Below the pieces are notes generated by a model, which was not told the DNA's origin, did not search any database, and saw only the letters and a list, made by a program, of their open reading frames with translations. From contig VBIU01000083.1 in the NCBI GenBank assembly GCA_005880945.1, forward strand, positions 1 to 59,871: a stretch of 59,871 nucleotides of DNA. The letters run 5' to 3'. Numbering within the stretch: the first letter of the stretch is position 1; each line of letters begins with the position of its first letter. The position numbers and the translations under genes were made by a program. Positions 31,940 to 40,112 of this stretch are shown piece by piece. Source of the DNA: Chloroflexota bacterium (lineage in GTDB: Bacteria > Chloroflexota > Dormibacteria > Dormibacterales > Dormibacteraceae).

Positions 31940-34312
31940 ATGGCGATCACAACGATGATCGGAGCCAAGATCCACCGCCGCGAAGACCCGCGGCTCGTCA
32001 GCGGCGAAGGCCGCTACATCGACGACTTCACGCGACCGGGGACGTTGTTCCTGTCGGTTGTCCGCAGCCCCCACGCCCACGCGCGCATCAAGAGCATCGA
32101 CATCACAGCGGCGACCAAAGCGCCAGGGGTGGTCGCGATCTATACGCACAAGGACTTCGCCAAGGTGATCGCGGGCACGATGCCTGCGGCGCCGGCATTC
32201 GTGGCCGAGAAGAAACAGATCCCGCCGCGCTTTCCGATCGCCGACAAAGAGGTCGCCTACCAGGGCGAGCCTGTGGCGGTGGTGCTCACCGAGACGAAGT
32301 ACCAGTCCACGGACGCCGCGAACCTGATCGAGGTCGACTATGAGCCGCTGCCCGCGGTGATGGACCTCGAGCATGCCCTCGATGCCAATGCCCCGAAGGC
32401 GCACAGCAACGCCCCAGACAACGTCGGCTGGGACCTCACGTACATCCCAGAAGACGCCAACGTCATGAAAGAGGCGGACGTGGTCGTCAAGCAGCGCATC
32501 CTCCAGCAGCGACTCGCTCCGACCCCGATGGAACCGCGCGGCGTACTCGCCGAGTACTCGAGACCCGATGCCAGCATGACCATCTGGATGTCGAGCCAGA
32601 ACCCGCATTTCATCAGGCTGTTCCTGGCCGGCGCGCTCGGGATCCCCGAAACGAGGATCCGAGTCATCTCGCCGGACGTGGGCGGCGGATTCGGCAGCAA
32701 GATCAGCCCTTACTCGGAGGACTATCTCGTGCCGGCCGCGGCCAAGCTCAGCGGGCGGCCGGTGAAATGGATCGAGACGCGAACGGAGTCCATCCAGACC
32801 ACGACGCATGGACGCGGACAGTACTTCGATGTGGAAGCCGGCGCGAAGAAGGACGGAACGCTGGTCGCGCTGAAGGTCACGCAGTACCTCGACATCGGCG
32901 CCTACGTCGGCACCTTCGGCGCCTTTCAGGCTTGCGCGTGCCTGCTCTCAACTGGCGCCTACAACTGGAAGCACGTCTCCGCGCGAACGGTGGGCATCCT
33001 GACCAACCGCGTGCCGACAGACCCCTATCGCGGGGCCGGCCGCCCGGAGGCAACCCACCTTTGCGAGCGGATGATCGACCTGCTCGCCGAGGCCATCCAG
33101 ATGGACCCGGCAGCCATCCGCCGCAAGAACTTCATCACCGAGTTCCCGCATACGAGCCACTTCGGCCTGGTCTACGACTCGGGCGAGTACGAGAAGGCGA
33201 TGGACAAGGCTATGGAGATCGCCGGCTACGAGAAGCTCCGGCGAGAGCAGGAGGAGGCAAGGAAGAAGGGCCGCTACCTCGGCATCGGCATCTCGAGCTG
33301 GATCGAGATCTGCGGGTTTGGCCCCAGCGCCGGGACCGCGCCCGCCACCGGCGGGATCGCGCTCGTCGAGAGCGCCCAGGTCCGTGTCTTTCCAACCGGC
33401 TCGGTCACCGTTTACGTCGGCACCCACTCACATGGGCAGGGACACGACACCACGTTCCCGCAGATCGTCGCCGACACCCTCGGGGTGCCGTACGACATGA
33501 TCGAGCTGCGCCACGGCGACACCGCGGAGGGCCCCGCCTTCGGCTACGGGACGTACGGCAGTCGCTCGCTGGCTGTAGGCGGTATGGCGGTTCACAAAGC
33601 AAGCAAGAAGATCGTCGACAAGGCCCGCAAGCTGGCCGCGCACATCTTCGAGGCGGCGGAGGAGGACGTCGAGTTCGACCAGGGCCACTTCTACGTCAAG
33701 GGCAGCCCGGATAAGCGCAAAGCTCTGGGCGAGATCGCATTCGCCTCGTTTGGCGCGGGTCTGCCAGAAGGTATGGAACACGGCCTCGAGGCGGTTGCCT
33801 ATTACGACCCGAGCAACTTCGTCTGGCCGTTCGGTACGCACATCGCCGTCGTCGAGGTCGACGCCGAGACCGGTGCGGTCGACCTCCAGCGCTACATCGC
33901 CGTCGATGACTGCGGCAACGTCATCAACCCGATGATCGTCGACGGTCAGATCCATGGCGGCATCGCGCAGGGCATCGCGCAAGCGCTGTTCGAGGAGGTC
34001 GTTTACGACGACGACACCGGTCAGATGAAGACCGGCACTCTCACGGATTACATGATTCCGACCATGAACGAGTTCCCGCTGTTCGAGCTCGACCGCACCG
34101 TCACACCATCTCCGACGAATGAGCTCGGCGTGAAGGGCATCGGTGAGGCCGGGACGATCGCCAGTTCTGCGGCGGTCATCAACGCCATCTGCGACGCCTT
34201 GTCGCCATTCGGCATCAAGCACGTCGACATGCCGGCCAGCCCGGATCGTCTCTGGAACCAGATCAAGGCATCGCGCGGTGCGTCCCACAACGGAAAGGAG
34301 GCTCGCAAATGA
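31940..34312 (+). CDS. coxL: Molybdenum hydroxylase large (Mo-cofactor) subunit, form II CoxL-like
   Basis: 790 residues of the xanthine oxidase family. The active-site loop reads DPYRGAGRPEA at about residue 361, the form II signature, in place of the AYxCSFR loop with the Mo-Cu Cys of true form I CO dehydrogenase. GGGFGSKISPYSEDY, SHGQGHDTTFPQIVADTLGV and KGIGEAGTIASSAAVINAI (catalytic Glu) are intact. It should hydroxylate an aldehyde, purine, aromatic or other substrate; CO oxidation is unproven for this form. The stop overlaps the medium subunit start (ATGA at 34309-34312). Confidence 0.93.
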   Translation: MAITTMIGAKIHRREDPRLVSGEGRYIDDFTRPGTLFLSVVRSPHAHARIKSIDITAATKAPGVVAIYTHKDFAKVIAGTMPAAPAFVAEKKQIPPRFPIADKEVAYQGEPVAVVLTETKYQSTDAANLIEVDYEPLPAVMDLEHALDANAPKAHSNAPDNVGWDLTYIPEDANVMKEADVVVKQRILQQRLAPTPMEPRGVLAEYSRPDASMTIWMSSQNPHFIRLFLAGALGIPETRIRVISPDVGGGFGSKISPYSEDYLVPAAAKLSGRPVKWIETRTESIQTTTHGRGQYFDVEAGAKKDGTLVALKVTQYLDIGAYVGTFGAFQACACLLSTGAYNWKHVSARTVGILTNRVPTDPYRGAGRPEATHLCERMIDLLAEAIQMDPAAIRRKNFITEFPHTSHFGLVYDSGEYEKAMDKAMEIAGYEKLRREQEEARKKGRYLGIGISSWIEICGFGPSAGTAPATGGIALVESAQVRVFPTGSVTVYVGTHSHGQGHDTTFPQIVADTLGVPYDMIELRHGDTAEGPAFGYGTYGSRSLAVGGMAVHKASKKIVDKARKLAAHIFEAAEEDVEFDQGHFYVKGSPDKRKALGEIAFASFGAGLPEGMEHGLEAVAYYDPSNFVWPFGTHIAVVEVDAETGAVDLQRYIAVDDCGNVINPMIVDGQIHGGIAQGIAQALFEEVVYDDDTGQMKTGTLTDYMIPTMNEFPLFELDRTVTPSPTNELGVKGIGEAGTIASSAAVINAICDALSPFGIKHVDMPASPDRLWNQIKASRGASHNGKEARK

Positions 34313-35115
34313 TCCCAGCCGCATTCGAATACGCCAAGGCCTCCTCCGTGGAGGAGGCGGTCAAGCTGCTCGGCAAGTACGGCGAAGACGCCAAGGTGCT
34401 GGCCGGCGGGCACAGCCTGATCCCGCTCATGCGCCTGCGCCTGGCCCAACCCAAGGCGTTGGTCGACATAAACGGCATCAAGGAGCTCGACCACATCAAG
34501 GAGGACGGCTCCAAGCTGCGCATCGGGGCGCTCACGCGCCACGTCACGCTTCAGAACTCGAATGTCGTCAAGGACAAGCTGCCGCTGCTCGCCGAGGTGG
34601 CAGGTGAGGTTGGCGACAACCAGGTGCGAAACATGGGGACCATCGGCGGTGTGGTCGCCCACGCCGACGCTGCAGGGGACTACCCGACCATCGCGCTGAT
34701 GCTGGACGCCGAGATCGTCACCAACCGGCGCACGATCGCGGCCAAGGACTTCTTCACGGACATCTTCACCACGCCGCTGGAGGCGGACGAGATCGTCACC
34801 GAGGTCGTCTTCCCTGTCGCGAACGGTCCGCACAAGTACATCAAGTTCCGGCGTCGCCTCTTCGACTGGGCGATCGTCGGAGCGGCGGCCCAGAAGATGA
34901 ATGGTGGCTGGCGCATCGGGCTGACCAACGTGGGCTCGACTCCAGTGCGCGCGAAAGCCGTCGAGGAGGCTCTCCAAAAGGGCGCCAAGCCGGAGGAGGC
35001 GGCGCAGCAGGCATCCGAAGGGTTGAACCCGTCAGGGGACCTGCGCGCGAGCCCGGAATACAAGAAACACCTCGCGAGGGTGCTCACCAAGAGGGCGATC
35101 GAGCAGGCCGGATAG
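34309..35115 (+). CDS. coxM: Molybdenum hydroxylase medium (FAD) subunit, CoxM-like
   Basis: 268 residues. KVLAGGHSLIPLMRLRLAQP and MGTIGGVVAHADAAGDYPTI are the two FAD-binding motifs of the medium subunit (AGGHSL and TIGG). A C-terminal CO-dehydrogenase flavoprotein domain follows with FRRRLFDWAIVGAAAQ. It transfers electrons from the iron-sulfur subunit to the respiratory chain, presumably menaquinone here. It ends about 50 nt before a promoter-like element that may start a separate transcript for the accessory genes. Confidence 0.93.
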   Translation: MIPAAFEYAKASSVEEAVKLLGKYGEDAKVLAGGHSLIPLMRLRLAQPKALVDINGIKELDHIKEDGSKLRIGALTRHVTLQNSNVVKDKLPLLAEVAGEVGDNQVRNMGTIGGVVAHADAAGDYPTIALMLDAEIVTNRRTIAAKDFFTDIFTTPLEADEIVTEVVFPVANGPHKYIKFRRRLFDWAIVGAAAQKMNGGWRIGLTNVGSTPVRAKAVEEALQKGAKPEEAAQQASEGLNPSGDLRASPEYKKHLARVLTKRAIEQAG

Positions 35116-35168
35116 CAGGGCGGCACACAGGAGTGGGGGCACCGGCCGCGTTAACTCAACGCGGTCGG

Positions 35169-35174
35169 TAGTCT
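35169..35174 (+). promoter_or_regulatory. -10 element for coxD
   Basis: TAGTCT ends 8 nt before the ATG at 35183 with no Shine-Dalgarno sequence, so the accessory genes may have their own leaderless transcript, distinct from coxSLM. Confidence 0.45.
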
Positions 35175-35182
35175 TCTCAGCG

Positions 35183-36073
35183 ATGGCATCGGTGCCGATG
35201 ACGATCGACGAGGTCGAGATGCGGTTGCGCGAGCGCCGCTATATCGGCGACCGCGGCCTCGCGACCTCGATCTTCCTTGCGTTGAAGCTCGAGAAGCCGC
35301 TGTTCATCGAAGGCGAGGCGGGGGTCGGCAAGACCGAGGCCGCCAAGGTGATGGCCGACGTTCTGGGCGCTCGCCTGATCCGCCTCCAGTGCTATGAGGG
35401 CATCGATCTCGCGCATGCCGTCTACGAGTGGAACTATCCGCGCCAGCTGCTCCACATCCGGCTGCTCGGCGAGGGGGATGACCGGCGCACCGCGGAGCGC
35501 GAGATCTTCAGTCCCGAGTTCCTGCTCAGGCGTCCACTCCTTGATGCGATCGACAACGACGACCCGACGCCGCCGGTCCTCCTCATTGACGAGATCGACC
35601 GGTCCGACGAGGAGTTCGAAGCCTTCCTGCTGGAGCTGCTGTCGGACTTCCAGGTCTCGATACCGGAGATCGGCACCATCAAGGCGAAAAAAGCCCCGTT
35701 CGTGGTTATCACCTCCAACCGGACGCGCGAGGTGCACGACGCCCTCAAGCGCCGGTGCCTCTATCACTGGATCGACTACCCGGACCTGGAGAAAGAGGTC
35801 GAGATAGTGCGGGCACGCGCGCCCGAAGCCGCCGACGGGCTCGCGCGCGAGGTGGCGGCACTGGTCCAGGGGCTGCGCGGAATGGACCTCTACAAGGTGC
35901 CGGGGGTCGCCGAAACGCTTGACTGGGCGCGCTCGCTGGCCGCTCTCGGCGCCACGCGAATCGACGCGTCCATCGTCGATGCCACGTTGGGCGCGGCCCT
36001 CAAATATCAGGAGGATCTGGAGCGCATCCGCGAGCAGGTCCCCGCGCTGGTCGAGAAGGCGAGAGGTGCCTGA
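35183..36073 (+). CDS. coxD: MoxR-type AAA+ ATPase (CoxD-like)
   Basis: 296 residues. EGEAGVGKTEAAKVMADVLG is Walker A, PPVLLIDEIDRSDEEFEAF Walker B, and PFVVITSNRTREVHDALKRR contains sensor 1 and the arginine finger. In Oligotropha CoxD is an AAA+ chaperone needed to build the CuSMoO2 centre; MoxR proteins in general remodel metalloenzymes with a VWA partner, here the next gene. Its stop lies inside the start of coxE (GTG 36066, TGA 36071-36073), giving an 8-nt overlap. Confidence 0.92.
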   Translation: MASVPMTIDEVEMRLRERRYIGDRGLATSIFLALKLEKPLFIEGEAGVGKTEAAKVMADVLGARLIRLQCYEGIDLAHAVYEWNYPRQLLHIRLLGEGDDRRTAEREIFSPEFLLRRPLLDAIDNDDPTPPVLLIDEIDRSDEEFEAFLLELLSDFQVSIPEIGTIKAKKAPFVVITSNRTREVHDALKRRCLYHWIDYPDLEKEVEIVRARAPEAADGLAREVAALVQGLRGMDLYKVPGVAETLDWARSLAALGATRIDASIVDATLGAALKYQEDLERIREQVPALVEKARGA

Positions 36074-37370
36074 GGCGGACCTCCCCACCCCGGCTGCGCC
36101 GGACCTCCCCGCGATGCGGGGAGGCGCCCGGAGGCCCGGCAACCAGCCGGACCTCCCCACCCCGGCTGCGCCGGACCTCCCCGCGATGCGGGGAGGCGCC
36201 CGGAGGCCCGGCAACCAGCCGGACCTCCTGCCGCGATTGGGCGCTTTCGCAAGACTTCTGCATGACGCCGGCATGGAGGCGGGTCCCCGCCGGCTCACCG
36301 ACGCCACCCGCGCGTTGAACCACGTCGATCTCAAGCACCAGGAGGATTTTCGAAGCGCCCTGCGAGCGGTGTTCGTCAGCAGGAAGGAGGACATCGCCAC
36401 CTTCGAAGCCGCTTTCGACATCTTCTGGGCGCCGCCCGACCCTCGCGCGGCAGCCGGCGCGATGCCTGGTCGCAGCCGCAGCCTTCCGATGTCGCCTGAA
36501 CGCGCCAAGGCCTGGGCGAGCGCTCTCGGCTTGAGCAGCTCGCAGCTCAACCGCGAGCAGGACGCCACCACGATCCCGACCAGCTCGAGCGGCTACAGCG
36601 CCGAGGAGCTCCTGCGCCACAAGGACTTCGAGCAGATGACCTGGCAGGAGACGGAGCAGGTCAGGAGGTTGCTCGAGCAAGCGCCGTGGCGGGTCGCCGA
36701 ACGCAGGACGCGGCGGCTGCGCCCCGCCAAGGCCGGAAGGATCGACCTCAGGCGAACCGCCCGCCACGCGATTCGGTCGAGCGGCGAGCTGATGAACCTG
36801 TTCCGCCGCCGGCCGAGGCTCAGGCGCCGCCCGCTGGTGCTCATCTGCGACGTCAGCGGCTCGATGGAGAGGTATTCGCGGCTGCTGATGGTTTTCGCGC
36901 ACGCCATCGCCCGGCGCGAGGACCTGGAGGCGTTCGTCTTTTCGACGAGACTGACGCGAGTCACGCGGCTGCTCAGACACCGCGATCTCGATCGCGCACT
37001 CGACTCGGTCAGCAAGCGGGTCCACGACTTCAGCGGAGGCACGCGCATCGGAGACGCGCTCGCGGACTTCAACCGCCACTGGGCGCGCCGCGTCCTCGGC
37101 CACGGGGCTGTGGTGATCATCGTCAGCGATGGGTGGGATCGCGGCGATCCATCCCAGCTGACCGCGGAGCTGATCCACCTCAGGCGCACGGCGCACCGGC
37201 TGATCTGGCTCAACCCTCTGATCGGATCCGACGGATACCAGCCCTTGACTCGGGGAATGGCGGCGGCCCTGCCTCACTGCGACGACTTCCTCGCCGCCAA
37301 CAACGTCCAGGCCCTTGACGATCTGGGACGCCTGCTCGCGAGCCTGGGCAGCCGACCATCGCGGAGTTGA
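36066..37370 (+). CDS. coxE: VWA-containing CoxE family protein with repeat-bearing N-terminus
   Basis: 434 residues if read from GTG 36066. Residues about 58-200 match CoxE: LLHDAGMEAGPRRLTDATRA, KHQEDFRSALRAVFV. The VWA domain follows with LVLICDVSGSMERYSRLLM (MIDAS DxSxS) and AVVIIVSDGWDRGDPSQL. CoxE is the partner of the MoxR ATPase in maturing the molybdenum enzyme. The first about 52 residues are encoded by two 72-bp tandem repeats and are not family-like. A TTG at about 36236, just after the repeats, could be the true start. Confidence 0.88.
   Translation: MPEADLPTPAAPDLPAMRGGARRPGNQPDLPTPAAPDLPAMRGGARRPGNQPDLLPRLGAFARLLHDAGMEAGPRRLTDATRALNHVDLKHQEDFRSALRAVFVSRKEDIATFEAAFDIFWAPPDPRAAAGAMPGRSRSLPMSPERAKAWASALGLSSSQLNREQDATTIPTSSSGYSAEELLRHKDFEQMTWQETEQVRRLLEQAPWRVAERRTRRLRPAKAGRIDLRRTARHAIRSSGELMNLFRRRPRLRRRPLVLICDVSGSMERYSRLLMVFAHAIARREDLEAFVFSTRLTRVTRLLRHRDLDRALDSVSKRVHDFSGGTRIGDALADFNRHWARRVLGHGAVVIIVSDGWDRGDPSQLTAELIHLRRTAHRLIWLNPLIGSDGYQPLTRGMAAALPHCDDFLAANNVQALDDLGRLLASLGSRPSRS
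36077..36220 (+). repeat. Two tandem 72-bp copies of a REP-like GC-rich palindromic element
   Basis: Copies 36077-36148 and 36149-36220 look identical, and a partial third copy (GGACCTCC) follows at 36221-36228. Each contains the hairpin CCTCCCCGC-GAT-GCGGGGAGG (36104-36124 and 36176-36196). The 72-bp length keeps frame, adding two copies of a 24-residue unit that starts DLPTPAAPDLPAM. The composition and palindrome resemble repetitive extragenic elements rather than protein-coding sequence. Confidence 0.85.
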
Positions 37371-37380
37371 GCAGGTAAAG

Positions 37381-38352
37381 GTGCGCGAGGTTCTCGCCGA
37401 GCTCGAGCAGTGGACCCGCGACGGGGAGGACATCGCACTGGCGACGGTCGTCGAGACCTGGGGCTCCAGCCCGCGTCCTCTTGGATCCAAGATGGTGGTG
37501 ACGCGATCCGGCAAGATGGCGGGCTCCGTCTCCAATGGCTGCATCGAAGGCGCCGTCTTCGACGAAGCGCAGAAGGTGCTCAAGTCGAGCCAGCCCAAGA
37601 TGGCTGCATTCGGAGTCGCGGACGATGTCGCTTTCGAGGTCGGCCTGGCATGCGGCGGCCACATCGAGGTGTTCATTCAGCCTCTCGCGCCGGCCCATAA
37701 AAAGCTGATCGCGATGCTCGAACGAAACGAGGCGGCAACGCTTCGCACGAACCTGGTCACCGGGGACGCCGAGCTCATCCCCGGGGCTCCCGCGGGCAGC
37801 GAGCTCGCGCGCCGAGATGGCGACTCGTTTGTCGAGCCGGTCCGGCGCCCAGCCCACCTGGTCATCGTCGGTGCAATCCACATCGCCGTCCCGCTCCACC
37901 GGCTCGCCAAGTTGATGGGTTACCAAGTGACTGTCGTTGACGCGCGCGCGAAGTTCGCGACCAAGGAGCGCTTCCCAGAAGCAGACGAGCTGATCGTTTC
38001 CTGGCCTGACGAGGCCATATCGAAGCTCACGCTGGACAACTCGACCTACGTGGTGATCCTCACCCACGATCCCAAGTTCGACCTTCCTGCGTTGCGCTCG
38101 GTGCTCGGCAGGGACGTCGGCTACATCGGCGCCATCGGCAGCCGCAAGACCAACCAGAACCGCTTCGACGCATTGCGCGCCGAGGGGTTCACCGAGGAGC
38201 AGCTGTCGCGCGTGCATGGGCCGGTCGGCCTCGACCTGGGCGGCAGGGGGGCGGAGGAGACGGCCCTCGGAATCCTTGCCGAGGTCACCGCTGTGCGATT
38301 TGGCGGCTCGGGCGCATTCATGCGTGAGGTACGAAAGACCTCGATCGCCTGA
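37381..38352 (+). CDS. coxF: XdhC/CoxF family maturation protein
   Basis: 323 residues from a GTG 10 nt after the coxE stop. LATVVETWGSSPRPLGSKMV and GSVSNGCIEGAVFDEAQKVL form the XdhC N-terminal domain (the SxGCIE motif). The C-terminal Rossmann domain has LVIVGAIHIAVPLHRLAKLM, DPKFDLPALRSVLGRDVGYI and GAIGSRKTNQNRF. XdhC/CoxF proteins bind and sulfurate or hand over molybdopterin cofactor to xanthine-oxidase-type enzymes. It is the last gene of the cox-type plus-strand run. Confidence 0.9.
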   Translation: MREVLAELEQWTRDGEDIALATVVETWGSSPRPLGSKMVVTRSGKMAGSVSNGCIEGAVFDEAQKVLKSSQPKMAAFGVADDVAFEVGLACGGHIEVFIQPLAPAHKKLIAMLERNEAATLRTNLVTGDAELIPGAPAGSELARRDGDSFVEPVRRPAHLVIVGAIHIAVPLHRLAKLMGYQVTVVDARAKFATKERFPEADELIVSWPDEAISKLTLDNSTYVVILTHDPKFDLPALRSVLGRDVGYIGAIGSRKTNQNRFDALRAEGFTEEQLSRVHGPVGLDLGGRGAEETALGILAEVTAVRFGGSGAFMREVRKTSIA

Positions 38353-38385
38353 GCGCTGTCGTGTGTGGTGGGGAACCCTCTCGGC

Positions 38386-38937
38386 TCAGTTCGCCTTGGT
38401 GCGCTCGCGGAACCGCCGCGCCTTCTCGCGGTTTCCGCAGGAGGCCATCTTGCACCAGCGGCTCGAGTGGTTCCGCGAGCTGTCGTAGAAAACCCAGCGG
38501 CACTTGTGTGAGTCGCAGGTCTTGAGGCGCGCCCAACCCTCCTCGCCCATGGCCACGAACACGGCGGCGACGATCCGGCCTAGCGCGCCATCCATGCCTG
38601 CAGCCTCCGGTTCCAGGCGGGCCTTGCCGTCCGAGGCGAAACGGACCCGCACGTGGCTGGCCACGACCGCTCCGTTGAGCGTCGCCACGTCGACGGGGTA
38701 GACGGCGGCGCCTGAGTTGGCGCCGATGACGCCGCGAATCGCCTCGCGCACGGCTACGGCATGCCTGAGGTCTGCCTCGTCAGCCCGCGTGCCAGCCTCC
38801 AGAAGCCCTCGTGCAACCAACCACGCGCTCAGCGTGTTCGGATCTTTGAGCTCGTCCGGCCCGTCCTGCAGGTCGACGGTGTTGACGTACGCCTGGACAA
38901 GGCCGAGCACCCCGGTTGCCGTTTCTCGATCAGTCAT
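38386..38937 (-). CDS. CGNR zinc-finger protein with ABATE domain
   Basis: 183 residues. An N-terminal stress-sensing ABATE-like domain (VNTVDLQDGPDELKDPNTLS) leads to a C-terminal zinc finger: RLKTCDSHKCRWVFYDSSRN and SSRWCKMASCGNREKARRF, with four Cys ligands and the CGNR signature. These are putative DNA-binding regulators linked to stress responses. The ATG at 38937 follows a weak AAAGAG. The upstream gap carries a long inverted repeat and probable divergent promoters shared with the small protein gene. Confidence 0.88.
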   Translation of the reverse strand: MTDRETATGVLGLVQAYVNTVDLQDGPDELKDPNTLSAWLVARGLLEAGTRADEADLRHAVAVREAIRGVIGANSGAAVYPVDVATLNGAVVASHVRVRFASDGKARLEPEAAGMDGALGRIVAAVFVAMGEEGWARLKTCDSHKCRWVFYDSSRNHSSRWCKMASCGNREKARRFRERTKAN

Positions 38938-38954
38938 CTCTTTGGGTGATTGTA

Positions 38955-38989
38955 ATCATAACCTGCAATAGCCCTATTGAGGTTATAAT
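38955..38989. promoter_or_regulatory. Divergent promoters around a 29-bp inverted repeat
   Basis: An inverted repeat spans 38958-38986: left arm ATAACCT plus CAATAG, right arm CTATTG plus AGGTTAT, with one extra G in the left arm and CC at the centre. A perfect TATAAT (38984-38989) faces right toward the 63-residue protein, and TATGAT (minus strand, 38960-38955) faces left toward the CGNR gene. Each overlaps an arm, so a dimeric regulator bound here could block both. The CGNR protein is an obvious candidate. Confidence 0.55.
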
Positions 38990-39029
38990 AACTACCAAAG
39001 GGTTAAGAGTAGTTACGGGGAGGTCACGA

Positions 39030-39221
39030 ATGAATCCATACGCCAACGAAGAGATCGCTTGGCTTCGGCTGCAGGATCTGCAGCGCGAGGCGGAGAGCCG
39101 CCGGTTAACGGCTGGCGGACCGCGGTCGTCAGCGATGGCCGCCCTGAGGCGCCTGTGGTGGCGAAGCTCTGCCACCCGGGGCAGCGGGCATGCGGCTGAG
39201 CACCGGCAGAAGCTGGCCTGA
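39030..39221 (+). CDS. Small basic protein, 63 residues
   Basis: Starts MNPYANEEIAWLRLQDLQRE and continues Arg-rich, with a helical, amphipathic first half. A strong GGGGAGG sits 6 nt before the ATG and TATAAT about 40 nt upstream, so it is very likely expressed. Short proteins beginning MNPYxxEE.. with a similar helical start are common in high-GC Gram-positive genomes and have no assigned function, as I recall; this is not proven here. It ends 7 nt before the convergent endonuclease IV gene. Confidence 0.72.
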   Translation: MNPYANEEIAWLRLQDLQREAESRRLTAGGPRSSAMAALRRLWWRSSATRGSGHAAEHRQKLA

Positions 39222-39227
39222 TCGCGC

Positions 39228-40073
39228 CTACTCCCGTGCCAGCCGCTTCAGCACCTTGACCTGGGCGGCGTCGGGCCCGCCGCCGGCGCCGGGCACCTCC
39301 AGGATGAACGGCAACTTGGCCAGGCGGCGCTCGTGGAGCAGGGCGCGGAACCCCGCCTCTCCGATCTGCCCCTCGCCGATGTTGGCGTGGCGGTCGCGGT
39401 TGGATCCGAGGCCCGTGACCGAGTCGTTGCAGTGGATAACCTCGACGTGCTTCATCCCGACAACCCTGTCGAGCTCGTCCAGCGTGCGTGACACGTCCGC
39501 TGCCGTCCGCTCGTCGTAGCCCGACGCGAATGCGTGACAGGTGTCGAAGCACACGGAAACCCTGGGGTCGTCCAGCGCGGCGAGCATCTGGGCAATCTCC
39601 TCGAACCGCGCCCCGACGCAGCCGCCCAGCCCCGCGTTGTTTTCGATCAGCAGCCTTGCGCTCTTCGGATCAGCCCGTTCGAGCACGTGCTTCAGATGCT
39701 CGACGATGTTCGGCAGCCGTGCCTCGAAGCCCGCTCCCTTGTGCGAGCCCGTATGGAAGATCACGCCGCCGACGCCGAGCTCATCCGCTGCCTTGAGGTA
39801 GCCGGTCAGCGTGCTCTCGGAGCGCTGCCGCATCGTCGGGTCGTCGCCGGCGAGGTTTATCAGATAGACGGCGTGAAAGTAAAAAGGCGGATAGCCGTGC
39901 TTGGCCGCGGCTTCCTTGAACGTCGAGATGCGCCCCTCGTCGAGCTTGGGCGACCCCCAGAAACCAGGAGGGGTCGGGTGCACCTGGATCGATTCGGCGC
40001 CCATGGCCGCGGCGCGCTCGAAGGCGAGGTGAAGGCCGCCGGAGGAATCGACGTGCGCCCCTAGCGCTGGCAT
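39228..40073 (-). CDS. nfo: Deoxyribonuclease IV (AP endonuclease)
   Basis: 281 residues, normal length for endonuclease IV. LGAHVDSSGGLHLAFERAAA begins the family, FHAVYLINLAGDD and IFHTGSHKGAGFE contain zinc-ligand His residues, RLLIENNAGLGGCVGARFEE carries the ligand Glu, and VCFDTCHAFASGYD and NDSVTGLGSNRDRHANIGEG complete the tri-zinc site. It nicks DNA at abasic sites. It could act after the two glycosylases of this window in base excision repair. The ATG at 40073 is 7 nt from a TACTCT element. Confidence 0.94.
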   Translation of the reverse strand: MPALGAHVDSSGGLHLAFERAAAMGAESIQVHPTPPGFWGSPKLDEGRISTFKEAAAKHGYPPFYFHAVYLINLAGDDPTMRQRSESTLTGYLKAADELGVGGVIFHTGSHKGAGFEARLPNIVEHLKHVLERADPKSARLLIENNAGLGGCVGARFEEIAQMLAALDDPRVSVCFDTCHAFASGYDERTAADVSRTLDELDRVVGMKHVEVIHCNDSVTGLGSNRDRHANIGEGQIGEAGFRALLHERRLAKLPFILEVPGAGGGPDAAQVKVLKRLARE

Positions 40074-40080
40074 AGCTGAA

Positions 40081-40086
40081 AGAGTA
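40081..40086 (-). promoter_or_regulatory. -10 element for nfo
   Basis: On the minus strand TACTCT ends 7 nt before the nfo ATG at 40073 with no Shine-Dalgarno sequence, a leaderless arrangement. Confidence 0.45.
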
Positions 40087-40112
40087 CCGGCGCGGTCTGG
40101 CATGCTGGAGGC

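Noticed and set aside
31940-34312. Calling the coxSLM cluster a bona fide (form I) CO dehydrogenase
   Set aside because: The active-site loop is YRGAGR, without the Cys of the Mo-Cu centre, and gene order is S-L-M. I therefore annotated a form II-type hydroxylase of unknown substrate.
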